From Comamonadaceae bacterium (GTDB lineage: Bacteria > Pseudomonadota > Gammaproteobacteria > Burkholderiales > Burkholderiaceae_C), in NCBI GenBank assembly GCA_947483455.1, contig CANKNK010000010.1:1-14567 (forward strand): DNA of 14,567 bases, read 5' to 3'. Shown one piece after another: positions 1-7,437 of the stretch (positions within the stretch are counted from its first letter, which is position 1; every line of letters begins with the position of its first letter). The notes below the pieces were generated by a model that was not told the DNA's origin, made no database searches, and saw only the letters and a program-made list of their open reading frames with translations. The translations under genes and the position numbers were made by a program.

Positions 1-141
1 ATCGACTGGCCCCGCAATGGCAGCGGTGGCCACCAACCCAGCTCCTACGCATCGCGCGGAAAACATTTCGCCAAAAAAGCAACGGTTGACGCTGCCGTGT
101 ACCGATATTTTGCACCGACCACTTTGTGGAGCGTTGAATAA
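1..141 (+). CDS. 3' end of an unidentified reading frame (partial)
   Basis: Frame 1 is open from the first base to a TAA at 139-141 (46 codons), and its third codon positions are GC-rich like the confirmed genes nearby. The C-terminus reads ...AAVYRYFAPTTLWSVE. I do not recognise a family, and the start lies outside the window. Frame 2 is also open to about 173, but it runs into the AT-rich region. A minus-strand start (ATG at 66-64, N-terminus MFSARCVGAGLVATAAIAG) is an alternative reading, but it lacks a visible ribosome binding site. The drop to AT-rich DNA just after the stop fits the end of a gene. Confidence 0.4.
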   Translation: MDWPRNGSGGHQPSSYASRGKHFAKKATVDAAVYRYFAPTTLWSVE

Positions 142-221
142 ATTCATAGGCTTGCACTATTGTATTCATGTTTAACCTTAAATAAAATCAAATTTCACAA
201 ATTTTTCTTTTAAAATAATTA

Positions 222-249
222 TTGCGTTTTGTGTAGTGATTAATACAAT
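222..249 (+). promoter_or_regulatory. Candidate sigma-70 promoter of the subtilase gene
   Basis: A TTGCGT box at 222-227 and a TACAAT box at 244-249 are separated by 16 bp. They sit in a strongly AT-rich stretch (about 130-262). A start near 256 would give a short leader carrying the GGAG at 269-272 before the ATG at 279. The -10 match is 5 of 6 bases. The -35 match is weak. The assignment is inferred from consensus only. Confidence 0.35.
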
Positions 250-278
250 AAAAACAAATAACTTTGTTGGAGTTCACT

Positions 279-2264
279 ATGCGTTACTACACCCCACGGG
301 TCTTGTGCTGGGCACTAGGCTTTTTTCTCTCTCCTTGGGTTTGGGCGCAAATGCCCGAAGCACAGGGGGCGTCTCTTGCTCGCAATGTTCCTACCCAGGT
401 GATGGCAGAGCGCTATATCGTGACCTTGTCCAAGGACACGGCCGATGTGCAGGCCCAGGGTGAAGCGGTCATGCGAGGCCGGGGTGGACTGATTCACCAG
501 TATTTCAAAAACGGGTTCAAGGGATTTGCCGCCACGATCCCCGCCACCGAACTCGACGCTGTGCGCAAAAATGCCAAGGTGTTGTCCGTGGAGGCTTTCC
601 CCATGTTGGGGCTCCATGCGGCGGGATCGCCCGAGCACCAGACCAGCTGGGGGGTGAACGGAAAGACGCTGATCGGCGGCGGGCTGGAGGCTACAGCGGG
701 ATCAAAGACAAGCGCCGCTGCCCCTCTTAGCGTGCCTGCGCAGAGCAGCGCGCCCAAGGTCCCAGCCCTGGAGGTCAAAGCGGCTCCACAGGAGGTAGCC
801 AGCTTTCGCTTTCTGCCAGCCAAGCCCATTGCCGATCGCTACATAGTCACCCTCTCAAGAGATGTGGTCGATACGCAGACCGAATCCGAGACGCTGATGC
901 GCGGCCGTGGCGGGCAGGTGCACCGCCATTTCAAAAATGGCTTTAGGGGGTTTACGGCGACGATTCCGGCTGCCGAGCTGGAGCGGGTGCGCAGGCAGCC
1001 CCATGTGCTGGCGGTGGAGCCAGACCAGCTGGTACAGCTGAACGAGGCGGTGTCGATAGAGCCCCAAGCGGCCTGGGGCCTAGACCGCATCGACCAGGTG
1101 GACAGGCCGCTCGATTCGCAATACGCATTTAAGAACTCGGGCGCCGGCGTGACGGCATTTATCGTCGATACCGGTATCCGTGCCGACCATGCCGAGTTTG
1201 CCGGACGCGTGTTGTCCGGCTACAGCTTGGTCAATGATGGCAATGGCACCAGCGATTGCCACGGGCATGGCACGCATGTGGCAGGTATTGTGGGCGGTAA
1301 CACCTGGGGCGTGGCAAAAGGTGTGAAGTTGGTGCCCGTGCGGGTGATGGACTGTGCCGGCGCCGGCTCGGTAAGCAGTGTAATTGCCGGCTTGGAATGG
1401 GCGGCCAATACCAATTTGCGCCCAGCGGTAGTGAACCTCTCGCTAGGCAGTGGCACCTCGGTGGCGCTCAATGCCGCTGTGGCTGCTGCGGTGGCAAAAG
1501 GCTTGGTCGTGGTGGTAGCAGCGGGCAATAGCGCAGTGGACGCCTGCACCACCTCGCCTGCCAGCGAGCCCACAGCCATTACCGTGGGCGCAACGACCAG
1601 CGCCGACACCAAAGCCAGTTATTCCAATTACGGTGCTTGTGTGGATATTTTTGCCCCGGGCTCGTCGATCACGTCGGCTTGGTACACCAGCACGAATGCC
1701 AGCGCCACCATGAGCGGTACCTCAATGGCCAGCCCGGCCGTAGCCGGCGTGGCGGCCTTGGCTTTGCAAAGCAACCCCGCAGCGACACCGGCGGCGGTGG
1801 CCAAGTATTTGGTGGACAACGCCAGCACCAACAAGCTCAGCAACCTAGAAGCAGGTTCACCCAATAAGCTGGTGTACTCGATGGCAGGGGGAGTGCCCGG
1901 CGTGATTCCGATCAAGACCGTGGCTATCAGCAGCATGGGCTACAGCACAAACGCGCCTTCGCGACCCATAGGCGTGTGGCTTGCGACCATCAAGGTAGCG
2001 GTTCGCGACGTCAATAGTGGCGCGCCGGTGGCCCATGCCCAAGTGACCATCAACCAGCTGCCCGGCGGCAAAGCGACCTGCACCACCGATGCCAATGGTA
2101 GCTGCGCGGTGGCCAATTTCTTTGACACCGCAGCGACCATCACCGTAGAAAGCATTAGCGGCAGCTACCTGGCGTATGACGCCTCGCAAAATCTAGCGGT
2201 ACAGCTGCGATTGCCCCAACCGCCTTTTGGGGTCTATGCCATACCCACCAAGATCAAGGGCTAA
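279..2264 (+). CDS. Secreted proteinase K-like subtilisin-family serine protease (S8) with duplicated propeptide
   Basis: The start is ATG 279, with GGAG at 269-272; in-frame TTGs just upstream are less likely. The product is 661 aa. Residues 1-23 form a signal peptide ending VWA. Residues 43-105 and 185-247 are two copies of an inhibitor I9-type propeptide. The peptidase domain begins near WGLDRIDQ (about 268), a phrase typical of the proteinase K/aqualysin subfamily. The catalytic triad is Asp297 (VDTGI), His330 (HGTHVAG) and Ser482 (GTSMASP), with Asn417 (AAGN) as oxyanion residue. Several cysteines in the domain suggest disulfides. Residues from about 545 form a beta-rich, Ig/carboxypeptidase-regulatory-like C-terminal domain. 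The likely role is extracellular protein breakdown after self-cleavage of the propeptide. The gene stands alone. The family call is strong; the substrate is unknown. Confidence 0.95.
   Translation: MRYYTPRVLCWALGFFLSPWVWAQMPEAQGASLARNVPTQVMAERYIVTLSKDTADVQAQGEAVMRGRGGLIHQYFKNGFKGFAATIPATELDAVRKNAKVLSVEAFPMLGLHAAGSPEHQTSWGVNGKTLIGGGLEATAGSKTSAAAPLSVPAQSSAPKVPALEVKAAPQEVASFRFLPAKPIADRYIVTLSRDVVDTQTESETLMRGRGGQVHRHFKNGFRGFTATIPAAELERVRRQPHVLAVEPDQLVQLNEAVSIEPQAAWGLDRIDQVDRPLDSQYAFKNSGAGVTAFIVDTGIRADHAEFAGRVLSGYSLVNDGNGTSDCHGHGTHVAGIVGGNTWGVAKGVKLVPVRVMDCAGAGSVSSVIAGLEWAANTNLRPAVVNLSLGSGTSVALNAAVAAAVAKGLVVVVAAGNSAVDACTTSPASEPTAITVGATTSADTKASYSNYGACVDIFAPGSSITSAWYTSTNASATMSGTSMASPAVAGVAALALQSNPAATPAAVAKYLVDNASTNKLSNLEAGSPNKLVYSMAGGVPGVIPIKTVAISSMGYSTNAPSRPIGVWLATIKVAVRDVNSGAPVAHAQVTINQLPGGKATCTTDANGSCAVANFFDTAATITVESISGSYLAYDASQNLAVQLRLPQPPFGVYAIPTKIKG
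405..1061 (+). repeat. Internal duplication encoding two propeptide copies
   Basis: Codons for residues 43-105 (405-593) and 185-247 (831-1019) encode segments that align without gaps. By hand count 39 of 63 residues are identical, including YIVTLS, MRGRGG, FKNGF and ATIPA. The alignment continues ungapped beyond the propeptide, so that SPEHQTSWG after copy 1 lines up with SIEPQAAWG at the start of the mature protease after copy 2. The offset is 426 bp. A Ser/Ala/Pro-rich linker (about residues 130-184) separates the copies. Confidence 0.85.
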
Positions 2265-2281
2265 GGCTGCGCATGCTGGGG

Positions 2282-2405
2282 CCAGGCCGCCGGCCTGGGT
2301 GTCCGTCAAGGCCAGGGGCAGGACGTTAAAAACGTCTTTGGCCGCCGCAGCGCACCCCTGGCCAAGGGCGCCTGCGCTAAGCTGCCGTTGGCGATGCGGC
2401 GGCTT
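2282..2405. other. Hairpin-rich spacer between subtilase and corA-like gene
   Basis: Several inverted repeats occur in about 125 bp. CCAGGCC (2282-2288) pairs with GGCCTGG (2292-2298). GGCCAGGGG (2310-2318) pairs with CCCCTGGCC (2355-2363), and this encloses GACGTT/AACGTC (2322-2327/2331-2336). AAGCTGCCG (2379-2387) pairs with CGGCGGCTT (2397-2405) with one mismatch. The first could end subtilase transcription, although no T-run follows. Its true role is unknown. Confidence 0.5.
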
Positions 2406-2408
2406 CCA

Positions 2409-2436
2409 TTGCCTGAAAGCGGGAATTAGGTACATT
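2409..2436 (+). promoter_or_regulatory. Weak candidate promoter of the corA-like gene
   Basis: TTGCCT (2409-2414) and TACATT (2431-2436) are 16 bp apart. Each matches the sigma-70 consensus at about 4 of 6 positions. The -10 box lies inside the palindrome at 2429-2442, so a bound repressor could block it. This is based on consensus matching only. Confidence 0.25.
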
Positions 2437-2442
2437 TGTACC
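2429..2442. promoter_or_regulatory. Perfect 14-bp palindrome, candidate operator
   Basis: GGTACATTTGTACC is a 6-2-6 inverted repeat ending 36 bp before the ATG of the CorA-type gene. Its size and place suit a dimeric repressor site, possibly metal-responsive given the downstream gene. I do not recognise it as the site of a named regulator. Confidence 0.4.
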
Positions 2443-2478
2443 CCTACTTTTCCACTAGCTAAAAAACGGCTCAGCGCT

Positions 2479-3594
2479 ATGCACGTACTTACTATCGAAG
2501 GCAAAAACATTGTCGCGTCGGAGGCCATGCCGCTGCATTTGCCAGGGCAGGGCTATGTGTGGCTGAGTTTCAGCCGCCGCGAATTTGAGGTCAAGCAAAC
2601 TGAGATTCACGAGATGCTGGAGCGCTTATGCAAAACGCAGCTCTTTGATTTGCATGTATCCGATTTGCTCAACAACCAGTTGCCCTCCCATTACGACTAC
2701 ACCAACGAATACGACCTACTGGTGTTTCGTCGCCTGGCGCGCGGGCGCACGGAAACGGATGTGGCCAACCCGGGCCAGATATTGCACCGCGCCAGCAGCA
2801 AAGGCGGCCCGCCGATACTGCGCCGCATAGACACCAGCCCCATTGGCTTTGTGGTGCTGGATCGGGTGGTGATTTCGGTGCATCCAGCAGATTGCACAGT
2901 GCGCGATACCTTTGCCAGCCGCCTGCTGCATAGCGGCGCTAATCACACGGCGGGTCGGGTACCCGCCAATCCGGCCGATTTGATGCTGCGCATGATTGGC
3001 GTCATGGTCGATGGCTATCTTGATTTGCGCCGCGAGCTAACGCGCCAGTTGGACCATTGGCAAAGCGAGCTGATCAACCCGCGCACGCGTTTCAATAACT
3101 GGAGCGCCCTGCTCGATTCGCGCCTGACCCTGCACTACCTGGACGAAGTCTGTGAAGACCAGCGCGCCGCGGTACAAGATTGGATTGACGCCCTCGACGC
3201 CTGGCATGAAGACGCCACCTTGTCGTCTAAAGAACTGGAAATGCTGCGGGTGCGCAGTCGCGATGTGTTGGAGCATATTGAACGGGTAGTGCACCACGTC
3301 AGCCGCTTAGAGCAAAGCGCTGAAGCCGCCGTGCAGATGCACTTCAATGTGCAAAGTAACCGTAACAATGATGTCATGAAGACCTTGACGGCGCTCACCG
3401 CCATTTTTCTGCCGCTGAACTTGATTACCGGATTCTTTGGGATGAATTTTGCGCACTTCCCATTTCTGCAGTCCGACCTCGGCTTGGCGCTGACCGAGGG
3501 GTTTATGGTGCTGTTAACGCTGGGACTGGTGGCCTATTTTTGGATGCACAACTATCTGGGAAGCAGCAAAAGCAGCAAAAATGAAGACCGATAG
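2479..3594 (+). CDS. CorA-type divalent cation transporter
   Basis: This is an inner-membrane transporter of the CorA metal ion family (Mg2+, Co2+, Ni2+, or Zn2+ in the ZntB branch). From ATG 2479 it has 371 aa, a normal family length. It has a long soluble N-terminal domain ending in a helical stalk (roughly residues 170-300, with several acidic, heptad-like stretches). Two C-terminal membrane helices follow (about 302-322 and 335-357). The selectivity motif Gly321-Met322-Asn323 closes the first helix (TGFFGMNF). The frame is open further upstream, to 2227, but that stretch overlaps the subtilase end and the palindrome and reads as non-coding. No clear Shine-Dalgarno precedes 2479. The transported ion cannot be told from sequence alone. 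The gene is probably monocistronic. Confidence 0.88.
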   Translation: MHVLTIEGKNIVASEAMPLHLPGQGYVWLSFSRREFEVKQTEIHEMLERLCKTQLFDLHVSDLLNNQLPSHYDYTNEYDLLVFRRLARGRTETDVANPGQILHRASSKGGPPILRRIDTSPIGFVVLDRVVISVHPADCTVRDTFASRLLHSGANHTAGRVPANPADLMLRMIGVMVDGYLDLRRELTRQLDHWQSELINPRTRFNNWSALLDSRLTLHYLDEVCEDQRAAVQDWIDALDAWHEDATLSSKELEMLRVRSRDVLEHIERVVHHVSRLEQSAEAAVQMHFNVQSNRNNDVMKTLTALTAIFLPLNLITGFFGMNFAHFPFLQSDLGLALTEGFMVLLTLGLVAYFWMHNYLGSSKSSKNEDR

Positions 3595-3602
3595 GGCATT
3601 CA

Positions 3603-3631
3603 ATTACACACAATTGTCACAATACTTTCAT
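3603..3631 (+). promoter_or_regulatory. Pho-box-like PhoB binding site upstream of phnC
   Basis: TTGTCAC (3614-3620), AATA, CTTTCAT (3625-3631) has the heptamer-4-heptamer layout of the PhoB box (consensus near CTGTCAT, A/T-rich 4, CTGTCAT). A weaker third heptamer, ATTACAC (3603-3609), lies 11 bp further upstream. PhoB activates genes when phosphate is short, which fits the transporter that follows. The match was made by eye against the enterobacterial consensus. Confidence 0.6.
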
Positions 3632-3635
3632 ATCG

Positions 3636-3656
3636 ATGGGCGACATTTGCGCCCAT
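3636..3656 (+). other. Inverted repeat spanning the phnC start codon
   Basis: ATGGGCG (3636-3642) and CGCCCAT (3650-3656) pair perfectly around a 7-nt loop. The right arm includes the first two bases of the phnC ATG at 3655. If the region is transcribed, the start codon would sit in a stem. If transcription starts near the ATG, the repeat would act only as DNA. Confidence 0.45.
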
Positions 3657-4494
3657 GTCGTCTTCACCGTCCGTAGCCATCGCCATAGCCCATGCCCGAA
3701 AAAGCTTTGGCCGCACACAGGCACTGGACGGGGTCAATTTACAAATACAGGCCGGCGAGTGTGTAGGACTATTAGGCGCCTCGGGATCGGGTAAATCCAC
3801 CCTGCTGCGCAGCATCTGCGGCCTAGAGTTGCTCGATGGCAAAGACAGCGCGGTAGCGTTGTTTGGGAAAACCTTGCAAGCTAGTAGCGCGCTGAGTTCG
3901 GACGTGCGCACATTGCGGCGCCAAACCGGCATTATTTTTCAGCAGTTCAATTTGGTCGGACGCATGGGCTTGCTCAGCAATGTGCTGACGGGGCTGCTGC
4001 CGCATATGCCGCTGTGGCGCGTTCTGAGCGGCACATTTACCCGGGAACAGCAACTGCAGGCACTCCAAGCCCTTGACTCGGTGGGACTTGCCGACTACGC
4101 GCACCAGCGCGCCTCGACGCTCTCAGGTGGTCAACAGCAGCGCGCCGCCGTGGCCCGCGCGCTAGTGCAAGGCGCGCGTATTTTGCTAGCCGATGAGCCG
4201 GTGGCTTCGCTAGACCCGGAGTCCGCACGCCGCGTGATGTACTTGCTCAAGCAGCTCAACCAGCAAAACGGCATGACCTTGGTGGTGAGCCTGCACAACG
4301 TGGCCATGGCGCGCCAGTATTGCTCGCGCATCGTCGCGCTGCGCGCAGGCGCCGTGGTGTTTGACGGCTCGCCCGCCGGTTTGACCGATACCCATTTGCG
4401 CGATCTGTACGGCAGCCACAGCGAGGAATTACTCCTAGAAGAGGGGCATGTACCGCTGAGGTCGGCCCATCGCGAAATCCCCGTTCCCGCGTAA
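3655..4494 (+). CDS. phnC: Phosphonate/phosphite-type ABC transporter ATP-binding protein
   Basis: This is the ATPase subunit that powers uptake with the PhnD and PhnE products encoded next to it. The product is 279 aa. Walker A is GASGSGKST (41-49), the ABC signature is LSGGQQQR (from 156), and Walker B is ILLADEP with Asp180-Glu181. A switch histidine sits in SLHN near residue 217. The order and the HN-V-A-x-A context are typical of the PhnC family. ATG 3655 is the only sensible start, yet no Shine-Dalgarno precedes it. A Pho-box-like site ends 23 bp upstream, so the message may be leaderless. The gap to phnD is about 42 nt and there is no terminator, so an operon is likely. The transported compound (phosphonate, phosphite or phosphate ester) cannot be fixed from the ATPase. 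Confidence 0.92.
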   Translation: MSSSPSVAIAIAHARKSFGRTQALDGVNLQIQAGECVGLLGASGSGKSTLLRSICGLELLDGKDSAVALFGKTLQASSALSSDVRTLRRQTGIIFQQFNLVGRMGLLSNVLTGLLPHMPLWRVLSGTFTREQQLQALQALDSVGLADYAHQRASTLSGGQQQRAAVARALVQGARILLADEPVASLDPESARRVMYLLKQLNQQNGMTLVVSLHNVAMARQYCSRIVALRAGAVVFDGSPAGLTDTHLRDLYGSHSEELLLEEGHVPLRSAHREIPVPA

Positions 4495-4536
4495 TTCCAA
4501 ACCGTTTTTTCTGTTTCTATCTAAAGGAGTTTTGTG

Positions 4537-5484
4537 ATGAAACCAATGCGTGTTGTATTTGCTTTGACCCTGCTCTCGGCCAGCCTGCTGGCAGCAGCCC
4601 AGGAGATCAACTTCGGTGTGATTTCTACCGATTCGGCCAGTGTGCAGCGCGAGCGCTGGGAGCCACTGTTTCGCGATATGGAGAAAAAAACGGGTCTAAC
4701 GGTCAAGGCTTTTTACGCGCCCGACTATGCCGGAGTGGTCGAAGCCATGCGTTTTAACAAAGTACAAGTCGCCTGGTATGGCAATAAAGCTGCGATAGAC
4801 GCAGTGGACCGCTCCAATGGTGAAGTCTTTGCTCAAATCCTGCGTTCCGACGGCTCTTTGGGCTACCACTCCTTGCTGATCACCCAAAAAGACAGCCCGT
4901 ACAACAACCTCAATGACGTACTGAAAAATAGCAAGTCGATTAACTTCGGCATTGGCGATCCGGGCTCCACATCGGGCTTTTTGGTGCCTAGCTACTATGT
5001 GTTCGCAATGAACAAGGTGGACCCGCGTACCGCCTTTAAAACCATTCGCAACGCCAGCCATGGCGCCAACATCCAGGCCGTACTGGCCAAGCAGGTGGAT
5101 GTGGCCACCAACAACACCGAAGAGACCGACAAGCTAGAGCAAAGCAAGCCCGAGATGGCCAAAGAGCTGAAGATTATTTGGAAGAGCCCGTTGATCCCGA
5201 ACGACCCCATCGTATGGCGCAAAGATCTGGACCCGGCAGTGAAAGCCAAAGTCAAGAGCTTCCTGATCGGCTATGGCAAGACCGATGCCGATAAAGAAGT
5301 ACTGAAAAACATTTACAACTACAGCGGTTTCAAAGAATCCACCAATGACCAGCTGATCCCCATCCGTCAATTGGAATTGTTTAAGGATCGGGTCAAAGTT
5401 GAAAACGACGCGCAATACAGTGCCGAAGAAAAGGCACGCTTGCTGGCCGATCTGGACAAAAAACTGGCCGCTTTGGCCAAGTAA
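4537..5484 (+). CDS. phnD: Phosphonate/phosphite-type ABC transporter periplasmic binding protein
   Basis: This protein captures the substrate in the periplasm and hands it to PhnE. The product is 315 aa from ATG 4537, with AAAGGAG at 4523-4529; the adjacent GTG at 4534 is less well spaced. Residues 1 to about 20 form a signal peptide (MKPMRVVFALTLLSASLLAAA, cleavage probably before Gln-Glu-Ile). The mature protein begins INFGVISTDS, as usual for PhnD-like proteins. The GSTSG motif at Ser144-Thr145-Ser146 matches the segment that holds the phosphonate group in E. coli PhnD. Related proteins PtxB and HtxB bind phosphite or hypophosphite, so the ligand is uncertain. The strong ribosome binding site, compared with phnC, fits the high level a binding protein needs. 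Confidence 0.92.
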   Translation: MKPMRVVFALTLLSASLLAAAQEINFGVISTDSASVQRERWEPLFRDMEKKTGLTVKAFYAPDYAGVVEAMRFNKVQVAWYGNKAAIDAVDRSNGEVFAQILRSDGSLGYHSLLITQKDSPYNNLNDVLKNSKSINFGIGDPGSTSGFLVPSYYVFAMNKVDPRTAFKTIRNASHGANIQAVLAKQVDVATNNTEETDKLEQSKPEMAKELKIIWKSPLIPNDPIVWRKDLDPAVKAKVKSFLIGYGKTDADKEVLKNIYNYSGFKESTNDQLIPIRQLELFKDRVKVENDAQYSAEEKARLLADLDKKLAALAK

Positions 5485-5502
5485 TCGCGACCAGCCCAGC
5501 CC

Positions 5503-6330
5503 ATGCGCACTGGCCAAGCATCCGCAATTCCCAAGGCCGACCGGCTGGAGGGCTTGCTGGCGCAGGCCGGTGCGGGTCGCTCTTCTTGGACGAATACCAT
5601 CGTTTGGGCTTTGGTATTGCTGACGCTGGCCTGGGCCTGGCAAGGCGCAGAGATGCGCCCTTTAGACCTGATCCGCGATGCGGACAATATGCGGGTCTAT
5701 GCGCGCGAGTTTTTCCCGCCCAACTTCCACGACTGGCGCATTTACCTGCACGAGATGGTGGTGACCCTGCACATCGCGCTGTGGGGTACGGTGTTGGCGA
5801 TTGTGGCGGCGGTTCCGCTGGGATTACTTAGCGCGCACAACGTGGCGCCACCTTGGGTGTACCAACCGGTGCGCCGCGTGATGGACTTGTGCCGCGCCAT
5901 CAACGAGATGGTGTTTGCCATGTTGTTCATCGTGGCGGTAGGTTTGGGTCCGTTTGCCGGGGTGCTGGCTTTGTTTGTACACACCACGGGTACGCTGGCC
6001 AAGTTGTTTTCTGAAGCCGTGGAAGCCATCGACGAGCGGCCGGTAGAAGGCATACGCGCCATGGGGGCGCACAAACTGGCCGAAGTGGTTTATGGCATTT
6101 TCCCGCAGGTGATGCCCTTGTGGCTGTCCTATTCACTGTACCGTTTTGAGTCCAATGTGCGTTCTGCTTCGGTCGTAGGTATGGTGGGTGCGGGCGGTAT
6201 CGGCGTGGTCTTGTATGAGGTCATCCGTGGCTTTCAGTATGCGCAAACCTGCGCCGTCTTGCTGATGCTGGCGATCACGGTGACGGTGATTGATATGTTT
6301 TCCGCATGGCTGCGCAAACGCTTCATTTAG
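5503..6330 (+). CDS. phnE: Phosphonate/phosphite-type ABC transporter permease
   Basis: This is the inner-membrane channel subunit. The 275-aa product has a hydrophobic helix near 30-46 and further membrane segments near 84-106, 135-160, 205-230 and 248-270. The EAA loop, which docks to the ATPase, is [18 protein letters not shown] (171-188) followed by the usual IFPQ. GAGGIG near residue 230 is also typical of the family. It begins 18 nt after the phnD stop, and its 3' end overlaps the dehydrogenase gene by 25 nt. Only one permease gene is present, so it probably works as a homodimer. There is little sign of a Shine-Dalgarno before ATG 5503; translational coupling from phnD is possible. Confidence 0.92.
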   Translation: MRTGQASAIPKADRLEGLLAQAGAGRSSWTNTIVWALVLLTLAWAWQGAEMRPLDLIRDADNMRVYAREFFPPNFHDWRIYLHEMVVTLHIALWGTVLAIVAAVPLGLLSAHNVAPPWVYQPVRRVMDLCRAINEMVFAMLFIVAVGLGPFAGVLALFVHTTGTLAKLFSEAVEAIDERPVEGIRAMGAHKLAEVVYGIFPQVMPLWLSYSLYRFESNVRSASVVGMVGAGGIGVVLYEVIRGFQYAQTCAVLLMLAITVTVIDMFSAWLRKRFI

Positions 6331-7406
6331 GCTGGTATAACCCGGTGCGCATCCGCTGGGGGAGTGGTGTATTGCGTACACTGCCCTTGCAACAGGCTAG
6401 CGTGGTAGTGGCAGACCGGGCTGCACTGAGCCAGTCCGATGTTTCTTTCTTGCGCGATACCCTAGGCGCGCATGGTGCGGGCTGGGCTTGGTACGAAGGC
6501 GGTTTGGCGACGGTGGAGAAAGCCCGGCAATTATGCCAAGCCCTTTGGCCTGCTATGCAGCGCCAGCCCGGCACGACGGTGATTGCCTTGGGTGGTGGCA
6601 GCACCTTGGATCTGGCCAAAGCAGTTCGCTACCGCCTGGCCGATGTTGCACTGTGCGCCAGGACCTGGCGCAACAATCAATTGCCGGAGGTCTATGAACG
6701 CCACCCCCTGTGGCTGCTACCGACCACAGCGGGCACCGGCAGCGAAGTGACGCGCTGGGCCACGCTGTGGGATACCGACGCACAGCCGGCAGTTAAGCTA
6801 TCTTGGTCGCCGCTAGACGGCTTTGCCGAGTGCGCGATGGTGGACCCCGACCTGACCCTCAGCTGCCCGTTGCCACAGAGCCGCGATTGCGCACTCGACA
6901 CCCTGGCACACGCATTGGAATCGCTGTGGAATAAAAAGAGCAATCCGATGACCGAAGCACTGGGGCTGGAAGCGGCGCGTATCGTGATTGCGCAGCTACC
7001 GCTCTTGCTGCAAATGCAGGACGCGCATGCGCCGCGCATTGCGCTGGCGCGGGCCAGCGTGCTGGCCGGATTGGCGATGTCACAAACCCAAACTGCCCTG
7101 GCGCATGCACTGTCCTATGACTTGACGCTGCACGAAAACATGCCCCACGGCCACGCCTGCGCGGTCTGGCTACCTATGGTCTGGGAATTGGCCCAAGAAG
7201 CTTCTAGCGCCTGCGCTGCTTTGCTAGGGCGGGTATTTCAAGACACTAGCGCACCTGGCGCACGGCAGCTGCATCAATGGCTCATCGGCCTGGGCGTCAG
7301 CCCGCGAGACCTACGCACCACCTTGGACGGACGGGAACGGCTCAGCCTGGAACTGGGCTCCGCCCGCGGTCGCAACTTTATTGGCTCGCCCACTACAGCG
7401 GGCTAG
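6306..7406 (+). CDS. Phosphonate-associated iron-containing alcohol dehydrogenase
   Basis: This is a group III (iron-type) NAD(P)-dependent alcohol dehydrogenase of 366 aa. The nucleotide-binding glycines are GGGS (96-99). The four metal ligands known from FucO-like enzymes are all present with the usual spacing: Asp198 and His202 (DTLAH), His267 (AHALS) and His281 (PHGH). It starts inside phnE (ATG 6306, 25-nt overlap), which ties its translation to the transporter. A named protein family (TIGR03405, phosphonate metabolism-associated Fe-ADH) groups such enzymes by this genomic setting, and I recall the sequence as fitting it. It probably interconverts an imported phosphonate alcohol and its aldehyde, for example a hydroxyethyl- or hydroxyalkyl-phosphonate. 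The substrate is inference. The active-site residues look intact. Confidence 0.85.
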   Translation: MAAQTLHLGWYNPVRIRWGSGVLRTLPLQQASVVVADRAALSQSDVSFLRDTLGAHGAGWAWYEGGLATVEKARQLCQALWPAMQRQPGTTVIALGGGSTLDLAKAVRYRLADVALCARTWRNNQLPEVYERHPLWLLPTTAGTGSEVTRWATLWDTDAQPAVKLSWSPLDGFAECAMVDPDLTLSCPLPQSRDCALDTLAHALESLWNKKSNPMTEALGLEAARIVIAQLPLLLQMQDAHAPRIALARASVLAGLAMSQTQTALAHALSYDLTLHENMPHGHACAVWLPMVWELAQEASSACAALLGRVFQDTSAPGARQLHQWLIGLGVSPRDLRTTLDGRERLSLELGSARGRNFIGSPTTAG

Positions 7407-7437
7407 GTAACACATCCATTTTTAGGAGTACAAGGCC

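Noticed and set aside
1..66. Start of a divergent - strand gene with a hydrophobic N-terminus
   Set aside because: Only 22 codons are visible, there is no Shine-Dalgarno, and the + strand frame that ends at 141 has better codon use.
2282..2405. Integron attC site
   Set aside because: The inverted repeats lack the RYYYAAC and GTTRRRY ends, and no integrase or cassette structure is nearby.
2227..2478. N-terminal extension of the CorA-type protein by 84 codons
   Set aside because: It would overlap the subtilase 3' end and cover the hairpins, the palindrome and the likely promoter. Its residues do not look like a CorA N-terminus.
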